The position numbers and the translations under genes were made by a program. Below the pieces are notes generated by a model, which made no database searches, was not told the DNA's origin, and was given only the letters and a program-made list of their open reading frames with translations. This document shows positions 54,733-63,980 of a DNA stretch of 64,000 bases, one piece after another (within the stretch, counting starts at the first letter, position 1; every line of letters begins with the position of its first letter). Source of the DNA: Candidatus Thiodiazotropha sp. (ex Monitilora ramsayi) (GTDB taxonomy: Bacteria; Pseudomonadota; Gammaproteobacteria; Chromatiales; Chromatiaceae); contig JAHXIP010000010.1 in assembly GCA_025655575.1 (NCBI GenBank), forward strand, positions 58,807 to 122,806, read 5' to 3'.

Positions 54733-57700
54733 ATGAGCGCACAGCAGACCGGCAGCGGAGACATCAGACAACAGATTCGAGAATCCCTCGAGCATCTGGC
54801 CCATGTGCTGCCCGGCCAGGCACCGATCAAGGATTTCGTCCACCACAATACCCTGCACGGTTACCAGCATCTCCCCTTCTCCGAGGCCCTGGCGGCAGCA
54901 CGCCGCCTGACCGGGGCGAGAGGCTACCAGCCGTTGGAGAAGTACCGGGAATACTATCGGCAAGGGAGAATCTCCAAGGAAGATCTGCTGGCCGGCATCG
55001 ACGACGACCCGACGCTTGAGGCAGGCGTCGCCATCGTCGAAGCGGACGAGATCATCATTCGGCGACGGGACATCTACCTCGCTGCGCTCTCACTGCCGCT
55101 GCAACCGGTATCCGGCTGTCAGCTCACCTGGCAGATCGATGAAGCCGGTGCCCTGCAGAAGCTCAATGGCGATCTGCCGGGCGAGATCAGGAAACAACTG
55201 CTCAATCGTGCTGAAGAGAGCGGTCTCTCTTCCGAAACTGCTGCAACGTCCGATCTCTGGCATGCCTGTCTCGAGGCACTGCATCTGCAAGGGACACAAC
55301 CCCATCCGGAAGAGCTGCTCGACCTGGCTCCCGAGCAGGCAGAGACGATGCTGCACGACATGCTGGACGACGCGACCAGCAACGACAACAGCAACGTTTC
55401 CACCGCCACCCAGCTTATGCGGCAGGCCGCCAACGACCGGCTGGCCGAACAGATGGAGCGGATCGGCAAAGACCACAGTGTTCGTGATTTCCTGTTGGGT
55501 CTGACCGGGCATGATCTGATGGACGACATCCGTCCGCAACTGGTGAGGGAACTCTCCAATTTCCTCGACCAGGGTGTCACGGGCTGGCAACCGCAAGGAC
55601 TGGATCAGGGCTTTTACGCCTACTGGTGCGCCCAGGTAGAGAGCGACCCCAACTGGCTGATGCAGGGTATCGAGGGCTGGCGGCAGTATTTCGAATTACT
55701 CCACACCGATCCCATGGACACCATCTTCAGCGAGATGCACCGGATGGGACTGCCGCAGGAGAGATGGGTCGCCTATCTCGAGCGGCTCGCCCTGGAACTG
55801 CCCGGCTGGTCGGGCATGGTGTTGTGGCGTCACAACCATCAGGGCTATGAGGATCTCACTGCGAAGATCGATATGATCGACTACCTGGCGGTTCGCCTGG
55901 TGCTGGAAAGGATCTACGCACACCACCTCTGCGCCAGGCTGTTTCAGATTGAGTCCAGCCTCGACATGCTGCGCTGGTATTTCCGCCGCAACCATGACGA
56001 ATTCAACGTACGGGAAGCGCTCTTCAACGGCCGCCTGCCCGAATACCTCGCCAGCCGCGCACAGCGTGCCGTCCACGCTCCGCTCAGACAGTCGGCACCG
56101 GACTCCAAGTCGCCCTGGACTTACCTCTCCCACCTGATCTGGACCTGGCGTCACAGCGGCATGGAGGAGAAGACCGACCAGCCAACCCTTTGTCAGGGCG
56201 CCTGGCCGCTGTTTCAGATCGTCCAGCGCCTCGGCCTTTATGGCGGTGATGTTCGTACCCTCTCGGACCAACAGATCGAGACGATCTTCAACTGCCTGGA
56301 CAGGCTGGATGAAAATCGGGCCGGCTATCTCTGGCTGCAGGCCTATGAACGGCACTATCGCGAACAGATTCTCAAGGCACTGTCGCAAAACCACGGCCGC
56401 GGTGCCTGGTCCGACAGAGAACAGCAACCTGCCGCGCAACTGGTCTTCTGCATGGACGATCGCGAAGAGGGCATCAGGCGTCACATTGAAGAGCTGCTGC
56501 CGGAGGTCGAGACCCTGGGCGCGGCCGCCCATTTCAACGTCCCCCACAACTGGCGCGGTCTGGACGACAGCGATGCCACCCCCCTGGCGCCGGTGGTGCC
56601 GGCCCCGGTGATACCCGTCCACGAGGTCTGCGAGCGTCCCACGAGCAGTGAACGGGAAACGGGCAAAACACACCAACAAAGGCAAAACCGATTGGTGCAG
56701 ATCGGTGAGATGCTGCTGCAAGAGGGTCGGCGCGGCCTGTTGCTCCCCTCTCTCATGGCAGCGATCACAGCACCTTTCGCCCTGGCACACCTTTCCGGCA
56801 AGATCCTCCTGCCACGCGCTTTCGGTCTCTTCCTGCAGCGAGCCAGAGAGCGGCTGGTGCAGCGAGTCTCCACGAAGATCGATTACATTGCCCCCAATGA
56901 CAGCCCCGATGCGACCGTCGAGGCCCCCCGTCTGGGCTTTACCGATACGGAGCAGGCGGATCGGGTGCAGACCCTGCTGCGAAATATCGGCCTGACCGAT
57001 GGATTCTCTCCCCTGGTCGCCATCATCGGCCATGGTTCCCGCAACCAGAACAACCCCCACGCCTCCGCCTACAACTGCGGCGCCTGCGCGGGACACTTCA
57101 GCGGACCCAACGCCAGACTGGTCGCAGCCATGGCCAATCGGTCCGAAGTGCGCGCCCTGCTGGCCGATCGGGATATCCATATCCCGGCCGAGACCCATTT
57201 CATTGGCGGCGAGCACGACACCTGCAACGATGTGATCGCCTGGTACGACCTGGACGATGTGCCCGCTGAACTTCGCGATCATCTGCAGCATCTGCGAAAC
57301 AAGTTGCAGGAGGCGGCGAATCTGCATGCACAGGAGCGCTGCCGGCGCTTCGCTTCGGCGTCGGAGCGGCTCGATCCCGCTCAAGCCTATGCCCACGTCG
57401 CCGGCCGCGCCCTCGATTTCTCCCAAGCGCGGCCCGAGCTGGGTCACGCCACCAACGCTTGCGCCTTCTTCGGCCGCCGAAGTATCAGCCGGGGCGCCTT
57501 TTTCGACCGGCGTTCCTTTCTGATCTCCTATGACGCCACCCAGGATCCCGAAGGGGAGGTGTTGGAGAGACATCTCCTGATCAACGGTGCGGTGGGGGCC
57601 GGCATTAGCCTCGAGTACTACTTCTCCACGGTGGATAACGAAGGTTACGGCTGCGGCTCAAAGGTGATGCATAACGTCACTGGTTACCTCGGTGTGATGG

Positions 57701-58053
57701 AGGGGGCCAACTCTGACCTACGCACCGGTCTGCCGAGACAGATGATCGAGATCCACGAAGCCATGCGGCTGCTGGTTGTAGTGGAGGCCAAGACGGAGAC
57801 GCTGACCGCCATCTATCAGCGACAGCCACCCCTGCAGGAGCTGGTCGGCAACGGCTGGGTACAACTCACCGCCCTGGACCCGGATGAAGGGACCATCCAC
57901 CTGTTCAAGCCGGACAAGGGCTGGGTCAAGTGGCAGGCGGATGAGAAACCACTGCCTCAGGTGGACCGATCGGCTGACTGGTATCTTGGTTATGACGGAC
58001 CCTTGGCCCCCACGCTGCTCAAGACGGCGGAAACGGGAGGTACCCATGCCTGA
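54733..58053 (+). CDS. dabA: DabA: beta-carbonic-anhydrase-like subunit of the DAB inorganic carbon pump (DUF2309)
   Basis: Large (1106-residue) soluble/peripheral protein. The zinc and catalytic residues reported for Halothiobacillus DabA can be matched by motif and spacing: Cys573-x-Asp575-x-Arg (FCMDDREEG), His767 (IIGHGSRNQNNPHAS) and Cys782 (YNCGACAG), His and Cys 15 residues apart as in the reference. DabA is thought to hydrate CO2 to bicarbonate in a direction-coupled way with a membrane partner. I use ATG 54733 (MSAQQTGSG; GAGAG upstream) instead of 54676, which lies inside the preceding gene. It overlaps the following nuoL-like gene by 8 bases. Confidence 0.93.
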   Translation: MSAQQTGSGDIRQQIRESLEHLAHVLPGQAPIKDFVHHNTLHGYQHLPFSEALAAARRLTGARGYQPLEKYREYYRQGRISKEDLLAGIDDDPTLEAGVAIVEADEIIIRRRDIYLAALSLPLQPVSGCQLTWQIDEAGALQKLNGDLPGEIRKQLLNRAEESGLSSETAATSDLWHACLEALHLQGTQPHPEELLDLAPEQAETMLHDMLDDATSNDNSNVSTATQLMRQAANDRLAEQMERIGKDHSVRDFLLGLTGHDLMDDIRPQLVRELSNFLDQGVTGWQPQGLDQGFYAYWCAQVESDPNWLMQGIEGWRQYFELLHTDPMDTIFSEMHRMGLPQERWVAYLERLALELPGWSGMVLWRHNHQGYEDLTAKIDMIDYLAVRLVLERIYAHHLCARLFQIESSLDMLRWYFRRNHDEFNVREALFNGRLPEYLASRAQRAVHAPLRQSAPDSKSPWTYLSHLIWTWRHSGMEEKTDQPTLCQGAWPLFQIVQRLGLYGGDVRTLSDQQIETIFNCLDRLDENRAGYLWLQAYERHYREQILKALSQNHGRGAWSDREQQPAAQLVFCMDDREEGIRRHIEELLPEVETLGAAAHFNVPHNWRGLDDSDATPLAPVVPAPVIPVHEVCERPTSSERETGKTHQQRQNRLVQIGEMLLQEGRRGLLLPSLMAAITAPFALAHLSGKILLPRAFGLFLQRARERLVQRVSTKIDYIAPNDSPDATVEAPRLGFTDTEQADRVQTLLRNIGLTDGFSPLVAIIGHGSRNQNNPHASAYNCGACAGHFSGPNARLVAAMANRSEVRALLADRDIHIPAETHFIGGEHDTCNDVIAWYDLDDVPAELRDHLQHLRNKLQEAANLHAQERCRRFASASERLDPAQAYAHVAGRALDFSQARPELGHATNACAFFGRRSISRGAFFDRRSFLISYDATQDPEGEVLERHLLINGAVGAGISLEYYFSTVDNEGYGCGSKVMHNVTGYLGVMEGANSDLRTGLPRQMIEIHEAMRLLVVVEAKTETLTAIYQRQPPLQELVGNGWVQLTALDPDEGTIHLFKPDKGWVKWQADEKPLPQVDRSADWYLGYDGPLAPTLLKTAETGGTHA

Positions 58054-59602
58054 ACAGTACGCCGGCCTGATACCCCTGCTCTACTGGTTGGCCGCCGCCT
58101 GGATCGGCGCCGGTTATCTGCTTAACCTGAATCGCGGTGAGTCGGGTGAGAAACATACGGCCCTGGTCGCCACCTTGGCCGCCGCGGCATCGCTCATTCT
58201 TGTGGTTGTTCTCGCCGCCATGTCGTTACTTGAAGGTGCACCGGGTGCGGTTGAACTGGGCACTTGGTTTCGCAGTGGAGAGTATTCCCTGCCGCTTGGC
58301 TTGATGCTGGACCCCTTGGGCCTGTCGATCGCGACCATCGTCTCCCTGATCGCCCTGCTCGTTATCCGTTTCTCAATCAACTACATGCACCGGGAAAGCG
58401 GGTTTCAACGCTTTTTTATGCTTCTGTGCCTCTTTGCCGGTGCGATGAACCTGATTGTGCTGGCGGGCAACAGCCTGCTGATGTTTGCCGGTTGGGAGAT
58501 TGCTGGCGTCAGTTCATTCCTGCTCATCGGCTATGCGATCGAGCGGCCCACCGCCACCCGTAACGGGGTGCGGGCCTTCGTCACCAACCGGATCGGCGAT
58601 GCCGGTTTCATCCTCGGCATGGTCCTCTCCCTGTTGTGGCTGGGCGGGCTCGATTGGCAGACACTATCCCAAAGTGGCGGGGAGATCGAGACCCTGGCTG
58701 CCGGCCTGGTTGCCAGCGGTTTTGTCATTGCTGCCCTGGCCAAGTCGGCTCAACTCCCCTTCTCCCCCTGGATCGCACGGGCGCTCGAAGGCCCAACCCC
58801 CTCATCCGCTATCTTCTACGGCGCACTGATGGTGCACGCGGGGGTCATCCTACTGATTCGTCTGGAGCCGCTCCTGCAGCAGGCACAGGCAGTCATGATC
58901 GGCATCGCTGTGCTGGGTGCACTGACCGTGCTCTATGGCTGGCTCTCCGGCTTGGTCCAGTCCGATGTAAAGAGTGCACTGATGTTCTCCACTACCACTC
59001 AGGTGGGATGGATGTTCATCTGGTGCGGACTCGGCTGGTTTACCCTGGCCGCCTGGCATCTGGGGCTGCATGCCATCTGGCGAGCCTTCCAGTTTCTCTC
59101 CGCACCGGCTCTGCTCTATCAGGTCGAAGGACCTGCCCGTCCGGTACCGGCATGGCTCTCCCGTTTCCGCTGGCTGCATCAGGCGGCCCTGCATCGCTTC
59201 TGGGTTGAACCACTAAGCGACGCCCTGCTGGTACGGCCCACGGCCTCACTCTCCCGCGATGTGCAGTATTTCGATGAGCAGATCGTCACTCGGGTGGTGG
59301 GACTGCCGGCCTATACACGCAGCGTCTCCTCCCTCGCCCAGTGGGAGATGCTGAAGGAAAGAGCGTCTCAGCCGGATGCAGAGGCTGTCGGCAAAGGCAC
59401 CGGATTGGCGGGCAAACTCATGACCTGGCTGGCAGACATCCTCCACTGGTTCGAGTCACGGCTGGTATTGAGCGGCGGCGGCGAGGGGCTGCTGAAACAC
59501 CTGCATCGTATTGGCGGATTGCTCACGAGGGTGGAGCAGCTGCTGGCGGAGCCGCGCTATCTGATCGTGCTGATCGTGGTGACTTTCGTGGTGATTCTGT
59601 GA
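58046..59602 (+). CDS. dabB: NuoL/DabB-like membrane subunit
   Basis: PF00361-type, 518 residues, of NuoL rather than NuoM character (MFAGWEIAGVSSFLLIGY with the TM5 Glu; ALAKSAQLPFSPWIARALEGPTPSSA with the TM7 Lys; FYGALMVHAGVILLIRL). The end of the usual 14-helix fold is replaced by an amphipathic region (after LHAIWRAFQFLSAPALLYQVEG) and a last hydrophobic segment (PRYLIVLIVVTFVVIL). This is the best match to DabB, the partner of DabA. ATG 58046 has GGGAGG upstream; the track start 57884 lies within dabA. Confidence 0.85.
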   Translation: MPEQYAGLIPLLYWLAAAWIGAGYLLNLNRGESGEKHTALVATLAAAASLILVVVLAAMSLLEGAPGAVELGTWFRSGEYSLPLGLMLDPLGLSIATIVSLIALLVIRFSINYMHRESGFQRFFMLLCLFAGAMNLIVLAGNSLLMFAGWEIAGVSSFLLIGYAIERPTATRNGVRAFVTNRIGDAGFILGMVLSLLWLGGLDWQTLSQSGGEIETLAAGLVASGFVIAALAKSAQLPFSPWIARALEGPTPSSAIFYGALMVHAGVILLIRLEPLLQQAQAVMIGIAVLGALTVLYGWLSGLVQSDVKSALMFSTTTQVGWMFIWCGLGWFTLAAWHLGLHAIWRAFQFLSAPALLYQVEGPARPVPAWLSRFRWLHQAALHRFWVEPLSDALLVRPTASLSRDVQYFDEQIVTRVVGLPAYTRSVSSLAQWEMLKERASQPDAEAVGKGTGLAGKLMTWLADILHWFESRLVLSGGGEGLLKHLHRIGGLLTRVEQLLAEPRYLIVLIVVTFVVIL

Positions 59603-59612
59603 GGAACGGGAG

Positions 59613-61127
59613 ATGGTGATAGAAGAGGTCCACTGGTCATCGCAGATCGCCTATCCAATCCTGTCACTGCTGCAGGTACTGCCGATCGGAGCGGTGATAC
59701 TGCTCTGGTTGCTGCGCCGCTCGCAGTGGATGGTCCCTGCCGGTATCGGCGTCGCCGCGCTGGAGTTTCTCATCAGTGTGGATCTGTGGCGAAATTACGA
59801 CGCCAGCCACAGCGGCATGCAGTTCAGCGAGTCGATGAGACTCTTCGACTACCTGCACTACCACACGGGGGTCGATGGCATATCGGTGGTCTTCATCCTC
59901 ATGACCGGCCTGCTGACCCTGCTCATCACCCTCTATGGCGTGGTCAGGAATCTCAAGCCCTTCCATCGTCTCTACACCTTCACCTTCATGGTGCAGGCCA
60001 CCCTGATGGCGCAGTTCGTGACACTCAATCTGCTCTGGTTCGTGCTGCTATCGGCCATACAGCTGGGACTGATCGGCTATCTGCTGTGGCGCTGGGGCAA
60101 TTCACCGGACAAGGATCTGGCGTTACGGCGCTTCTACCAGTTCATGGGTGTCAGCATCCTGTTGCTGATCGGGGGAACCGTCGTCCTCGGTTGGAGCTAC
60201 TCCGACAGCCATACCGGCACCTGGAGTTTCGATCTCATCCAGCTTGCTACTACACCGGTGTCCGAGACCTTCCGCACCGTGGCCTTCTTCCTGCTCTTCT
60301 ATGGCCTGGCGATTCGCACGCCCCTGTTCCCACTCCACGGCTGGCTGCCGATGATCGCCGAGCACGGCAATGTGGCTGTGGCACCCACCTTCCTCCTCGG
60401 TCTCAAGATCGGCATCTACGGCATGCTCAGGTTTGTCCTGCCCCTGTTGCCCACCGCCGTGATGGAGTGGCACAGCTATGTGGTTGCGTTCGCCCTGACG
60501 GGAATCTTCTACGCCGCCTTCCTCGCCATGATGCAGGACAATCTTCGTCGGCTGCTAGCCTACGCAGTGATCTCTCACACCGGCATTCTGGTACTGGGTA
60601 TTTTCAGTCTCGAACATGCTGCCTTTATGGGCAGCGTGATTCTCTCCGCCACTTTCGGCCTGGCATTGGCGGCGCTGGTCTTCACCACCGGCCTGCTCTA
60701 CCGCCGCACCCATACCACGCTGCTGCATAACCTGGGCAACCTGTTCGATAGCCTGCCTTTTCTCGGTATCACCTTTCTGATCGGCGGTCTTGCCATCGTC
60801 GGTATGCCCGGCACACCGGGGTTCGATGCGGTCCATCTGATACTGGAGTCGGCAATCCACCGCTTCGGCGCACTGGTCACCATCGCCGCCGCGCTGGGTA
60901 ACGTGGTGGCGGCCGGTTTCCTGCTGTGGGCCTTCCAGCGGGCCTTTCTCTCCCCCCGTCCGACAGGTGCCCGACCGTTCCAGGTGATACCGGTCTCGCG
61001 AGCGGAGATCTTCGTCGTCAGTGCGCTGATTCTCGTGCTGCTTGGTGCCGGTTTCTATATCGAGCCCTGGTTGACGCTGGTGGATAAACCGCTTTCGGCG
61101 CTGAGTGCGCTCTATGCCACCCCATGA
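59613..61127 (+). CDS. Divergent antiporter-like membrane subunit lacking key glutamates
   Basis: PF00361-like, 504 residues, many TM helices. Relative to its neighbours the ion-path residues are changed: the TM5 Glu is Ala148 (LLWFVLLSAIQLGLIGY), the TM7 Lys is Arg235 (LAIRTPLFPLHGWLP), the TM8 Lys265 is kept (LLGLKIGIYGMLR), and the TM12 Glu is Val (GTPGFDAVHLIL). It may be a structural or modified-coupling subunit rather than a full proton channel. GGGAG precedes ATG 59613; it follows dabB by 10 bases. Confidence 0.82.
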   Translation: MVIEEVHWSSQIAYPILSLLQVLPIGAVILLWLLRRSQWMVPAGIGVAALEFLISVDLWRNYDASHSGMQFSESMRLFDYLHYHTGVDGISVVFILMTGLLTLLITLYGVVRNLKPFHRLYTFTFMVQATLMAQFVTLNLLWFVLLSAIQLGLIGYLLWRWGNSPDKDLALRRFYQFMGVSILLLIGGTVVLGWSYSDSHTGTWSFDLIQLATTPVSETFRTVAFFLLFYGLAIRTPLFPLHGWLPMIAEHGNVAVAPTFLLGLKIGIYGMLRFVLPLLPTAVMEWHSYVVAFALTGIFYAAFLAMMQDNLRRLLAYAVISHTGILVLGIFSLEHAAFMGSVILSATFGLALAALVFTTGLLYRRTHTTLLHNLGNLFDSLPFLGITFLIGGLAIVGMPGTPGFDAVHLILESAIHRFGALVTIAAALGNVVAAGFLLWAFQRAFLSPRPTGARPFQVIPVSRAEIFVVSALILVLLGAGFYIEPWLTLVDKPLSALSALYATP

Positions 61128-61139
61128 GACACCGGAACC

Positions 61140-62642
61140 ATGACCAGTATTGAACAGATGACCAACCTGCCAGTGCTCTCATCCCTGCTTCTGCTTCCCC
61201 TGCTCGGCGCCGCGGTGATCTGGATGCTGCCGCGGGCAAAAGCGAAAGCTGTGGCGCTGCTCACACTAATCGTTGCACTGGCTCCGGCACTGATGACGGT
61301 GATTGGGCTCGATGCCGCGAATTCTGACTTTCAATTCACCGAGCAGTATCCGTGGATTCCGGCACTGGACGCCCATTTCCGCTTTGGTGTCGACGGTATC
61401 TCAGCACCATTTCTGCCCCTGACCGTGCTGTTGTTCATCGCCGTGGTGCTCGCTTCCTGGACCAGCATCCAGTCCATACCCAGGGTCTACTACACCCTGC
61501 TGATGCTGTTCGCTTCCGCCACGCTGGGCGTCTTCATGAGCATCGATGCCCTGGCCTTCTTCCTCTTCTGGGAGCTGACCCTGGTACCGCTCTACTTCCT
61601 GATCAGTCTGTGGGGCATCGGTCCCCATCGGCGCTACGCGGCCACCAAGTACACCCTGTTCATGCTGGCCGGCGGCATTCCTCTGCTGCTCGCCATCGCT
61701 TTTCTCGCCTTCAACCACGCCGAGGTCATGGGTGCGACCCCGCCCGCGGGCCTCTCGTTCGACTACCGGACACTGCTGGAGACACCGCTGACACCGGGGC
61801 TGGAGACCATCGTCTTCCTCTTCCTGCTGATCGGATTCGCCGTCAAGACGCCGCTCTTTCCCCTGCACACCTGGCTGCCCATCGTCGCCCTGGAGGGACC
61901 GGCCCCGGTCGCCGCCCTGTTGGTGGGTCTCAAGCTGGGCGCTTACGGGCTGATTCGTTTCACCGTGCCGCTGGCGCCCACTGCGGCGCAGGAACTGCAT
62001 TGGCTGCTGGCGGGATTGGGGGTGATCGGTGTTCTCTACGGGGCTTTGGCGGCATTCAGTCAGACCAACCTGCGCCGCATGCTGGCCTACGCTTCCATGA
62101 GTCATGTGGGACTGGTGGTGCTCGGTATCGCATCCTTCAGCCACCAGGGTCTGCAGGGCGCGGTCTTTCAACTGTTGAATTTCGTGGTCATCGCCGGCGG
62201 GCTCTTTCTGTTGACCGGCTACCTGCACCATCGCCTGGGATCGACAGACCTGATCCATCTCGGCGGCATCGCCCAGCGCATGCCCCTGCTGGCGGCCTTT
62301 TTCATGTTTCTGGGACTGGCCTCCCTCGGCATTCCGGGTACCAGCGGTTTCCCCGCAGAGTTTCTGATTCTGTTCAGTGCCCTGCAGTCCCATACCGGCG
62401 CCGGTTTGGCGGCCCTGTTCGGGATGATTATCGGTGCCGGTTATCTGCTCAACAACTATCGCCAGAGTTTCTACGGCCCCGTGACCCAGGACCAGGTCAG
62501 GGTTGCGCAGGATCTACGCACCCGTGAGCTGATCACCATGTTGGCCTTTACGCTGCTGGTGCTGCTGTTCGGCTTTTTCCCCGGCCTTCTTCTCGATCTG
62601 ACCGATGCCACCGTCACCCACTGGCTGACACGGATGCAATAG
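61140..62642 (+). CDS. NuoM-like antiporter membrane subunit
   Basis: PF00361-type, 500 residues, with all four canonical residues: Glu in FFLFWELTLVPLYFL, Lys in FAVKTPLFPLHTWLP, Lys in LLVGLKLGAYGLIR and Glu in GTSGFPAEFLILF. Last gene of the sulP-dab run, 12 bases after the divergent subunit. It ends 5 bases from the stop of the convergent carbonic-anhydrase-like gene. Functionally it would add a second NuoM-type ion channel to the complex, if all subunits assemble together, which is inferred. Confidence 0.88.
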   Translation: MTSIEQMTNLPVLSSLLLLPLLGAAVIWMLPRAKAKAVALLTLIVALAPALMTVIGLDAANSDFQFTEQYPWIPALDAHFRFGVDGISAPFLPLTVLLFIAVVLASWTSIQSIPRVYYTLLMLFASATLGVFMSIDALAFFLFWELTLVPLYFLISLWGIGPHRRYAATKYTLFMLAGGIPLLLAIAFLAFNHAEVMGATPPAGLSFDYRTLLETPLTPGLETIVFLFLLIGFAVKTPLFPLHTWLPIVALEGPAPVAALLVGLKLGAYGLIRFTVPLAPTAAQELHWLLAGLGVIGVLYGALAAFSQTNLRRMLAYASMSHVGLVVLGIASFSHQGLQGAVFQLLNFVVIAGGLFLLTGYLHHRLGSTDLIHLGGIAQRMPLLAAFFMFLGLASLGIPGTSGFPAEFLILFSALQSHTGAGLAALFGMIIGAGYLLNNYRQSFYGPVTQDQVRVAQDLRTRELITMLAFTLLVLLFGFFPGLLLDLTDATVTHWLTRMQ

Positions 62643-62647
62643 ATCCG

Positions 62648-63718
62648 TTAACCGGGTCTGCTCTCCTGCAACACCTCCAACTCCCGCGATTGCCAATTGA
62701 GTACGGCGGTCTGCTCATACATCTTTTTCGCCAGATCGGGGTATTCGTCTCGGATCTGCTGGGCAGCGAATTCGCGCATGAACTGGGATTTCAACTCGGC
62801 CCTGGCCCTATCCACACCCAGCTCCTGGTAGGGCACCGACGCCAGTAGCAAGAAACCGTCTTCGGGAATCCGCCCGGCACTCATATTGCTCTCTATGATA
62901 CCCGCCGCCTTGTGGATCGGGACCGACAGGTTGGGGCTGTAGGGGCCGATGATCAGAGCCAGATTAGGCATATGGAGAAAATCGAATCCCCGACCGATGC
63001 AGATCATCCACTCACGGTGCACGTTATCGAGCAGTCTATCCGCTCGCCGAGCCTCATCGATATGGTCAAGGTTGCCTGATATCAACGGCAGAAGATCCTG
63101 TCGCATCTGCGCACTCATATCCGGGAACAACCTCTCCAGCCTGGGCAACAGGGTATCCTTGTCGCTCGGGTTTAAGGTGGACATATCGAGCTGCTCACCT
63201 TCGCTGCCGTGCAGGATCAGCGCGTCCTCGTCGGTCTCGAAGCCGCAGACCACAGGATAGACCGTACTGTGACCCACGCCAAAGACCTGCTCCACCTGCT
63301 TTTTGATCTGATAGGTATGGGCCTTCGCCGCCTCGGTATCATAGTTGAAACCGGCACATCCCCGCTGGGGATCTCCCTTTGAGAAGTGATAGGTGATGAG
63401 GAACATCGACCGGCGCCCTTCGGAGACGATGTTCTGCAGATAGTTGGAAAGGACCTCGCCCAGGTGGGGCCAACCCAGATTGAACATCCCCCCGAGATTG
63501 CGAAACGGCTGGATGATGCCCCGCGGTGTATTGGTGGCGACCGGGATGTTGATACGACCATCCATGCATTTCAACACCGCGATCGAAGTGGGATGCTCCG
63601 CAAGATACCGGGTGCGGGCCAGCCAATTGTCTGGGCTACTGTAGTTTTTCGAGTGGCGGCTGGCGTGCCCCAGCAACCATTCAATCCTCTCTTCGATGGG
63701 CTTATTGTGTATATCCAT
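62648..63718 (-). CDS. Stand-alone beta/CsoSCA-type carbonic-anhydrase-like protein
   Basis: A 356-residue soluble protein without signal peptide. The zinc-site pattern of beta-class enzymes is visible: Cys51-x-Asp53-x-Arg55 (VLKCMDGRINIP), then FRNLGGMFNLGWPHLGE like the beta-CA RNxGG stretch, then His111 and Cys121 (YHFSKGDPQRGC). The Cys-to-His and His-to-Cys distances (60 and 10) are near those of the carboxysomal CsoSCA and unlike the HxxC of ordinary beta-CAs. No carboxysome gene is in the window. I use ATG 63718, preceded by AGGAG, over 63772. It is convergent with the DAB operon, so co-function is likely but separately transcribed. Activity is inferred. Confidence 0.72.
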   Translation of the reverse strand: MDIHNKPIEERIEWLLGHASRHSKNYSSPDNWLARTRYLAEHPTSIAVLKCMDGRINIPVATNTPRGIIQPFRNLGGMFNLGWPHLGEVLSNYLQNIVSEGRRSMFLITYHFSKGDPQRGCAGFNYDTEAAKAHTYQIKKQVEQVFGVGHSTVYPVVCGFETDEDALILHGSEGEQLDMSTLNPSDKDTLLPRLERLFPDMSAQMRQDLLPLISGNLDHIDEARRADRLLDNVHREWMICIGRGFDFLHMPNLALIIGPYSPNLSVPIHKAAGIIESNMSAGRIPEDGFLLLASVPYQELGVDRARAELKSQFMREFAAQQIRDEYPDLAKKMYEQTAVLNWQSRELEVLQESRPG

Positions 63719-63866
63719 GATCACTCCTGCATTGACTGAATGGAACTTGCCGTAACTTTTACACAGTGTCAATTACACCGCTCAATGGGCGTATGCCTCC
63801 ATGACACATGTCAGACCCCCTTTTCGGGAATTGTCGTTCACGACTATACCCACACGGAGAAAGGTC

Positions 63867-63897
63867 TTGAAAAGGGCTGCCCCCTTTCGCGTATGAT
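63867..63897 (+). promoter_or_regulatory. Possible promoter for the gene at the right edge
   Basis: TTGAAA and TATGAT are good -35 and -10 boxes but 19 bases apart, slightly too far. A gene-like start follows at 63981. Low confidence. Confidence 0.3.
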
Positions 63898-63980
63898 GCG
63901 AAAATATTCGCCAATTGATGCACTGCCACCGGTTTTCCAATCCGGCAGTCAACCGCCCGATCAATAGAAAGTGATGAACC

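Noticed and set aside
55696-57573. 625-codon minus-strand ORF within dabA
   Set aside because: Lies wholly antisense to a well-supported gene, is rich in Gly/Gln/Val without any domain, and has no ribosome site; a product of GC-biased third positions.
59726-60730. 334-codon ORF overlapping the divergent antiporter subunit
   Set aside because: Shadow frame with Arg/His/Pro-rich composition and no hydrophobic segments.
61352-62527. 391-codon plus-strand ORF and the 330-codon minus ORF 61401..62393 inside the last NuoM-like gene
   Set aside because: Out-of-frame shadows rich in Arg, Pro and His; the NuoM frame has TM helices and all catalytic residues.
53256-62642. A respiratory complex I (nuo) operon
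   Set aside because: Only NuoL/M-like membrane subunits are present; no nuoA-K, no peripheral-arm subunits, and dabA is in the middle.
53256-62642. An Mrp-type Na+/H+ antiporter operon
   Set aside because: No MrpB, C, E, F or G small subunits are present, and DabA is not part of Mrp.
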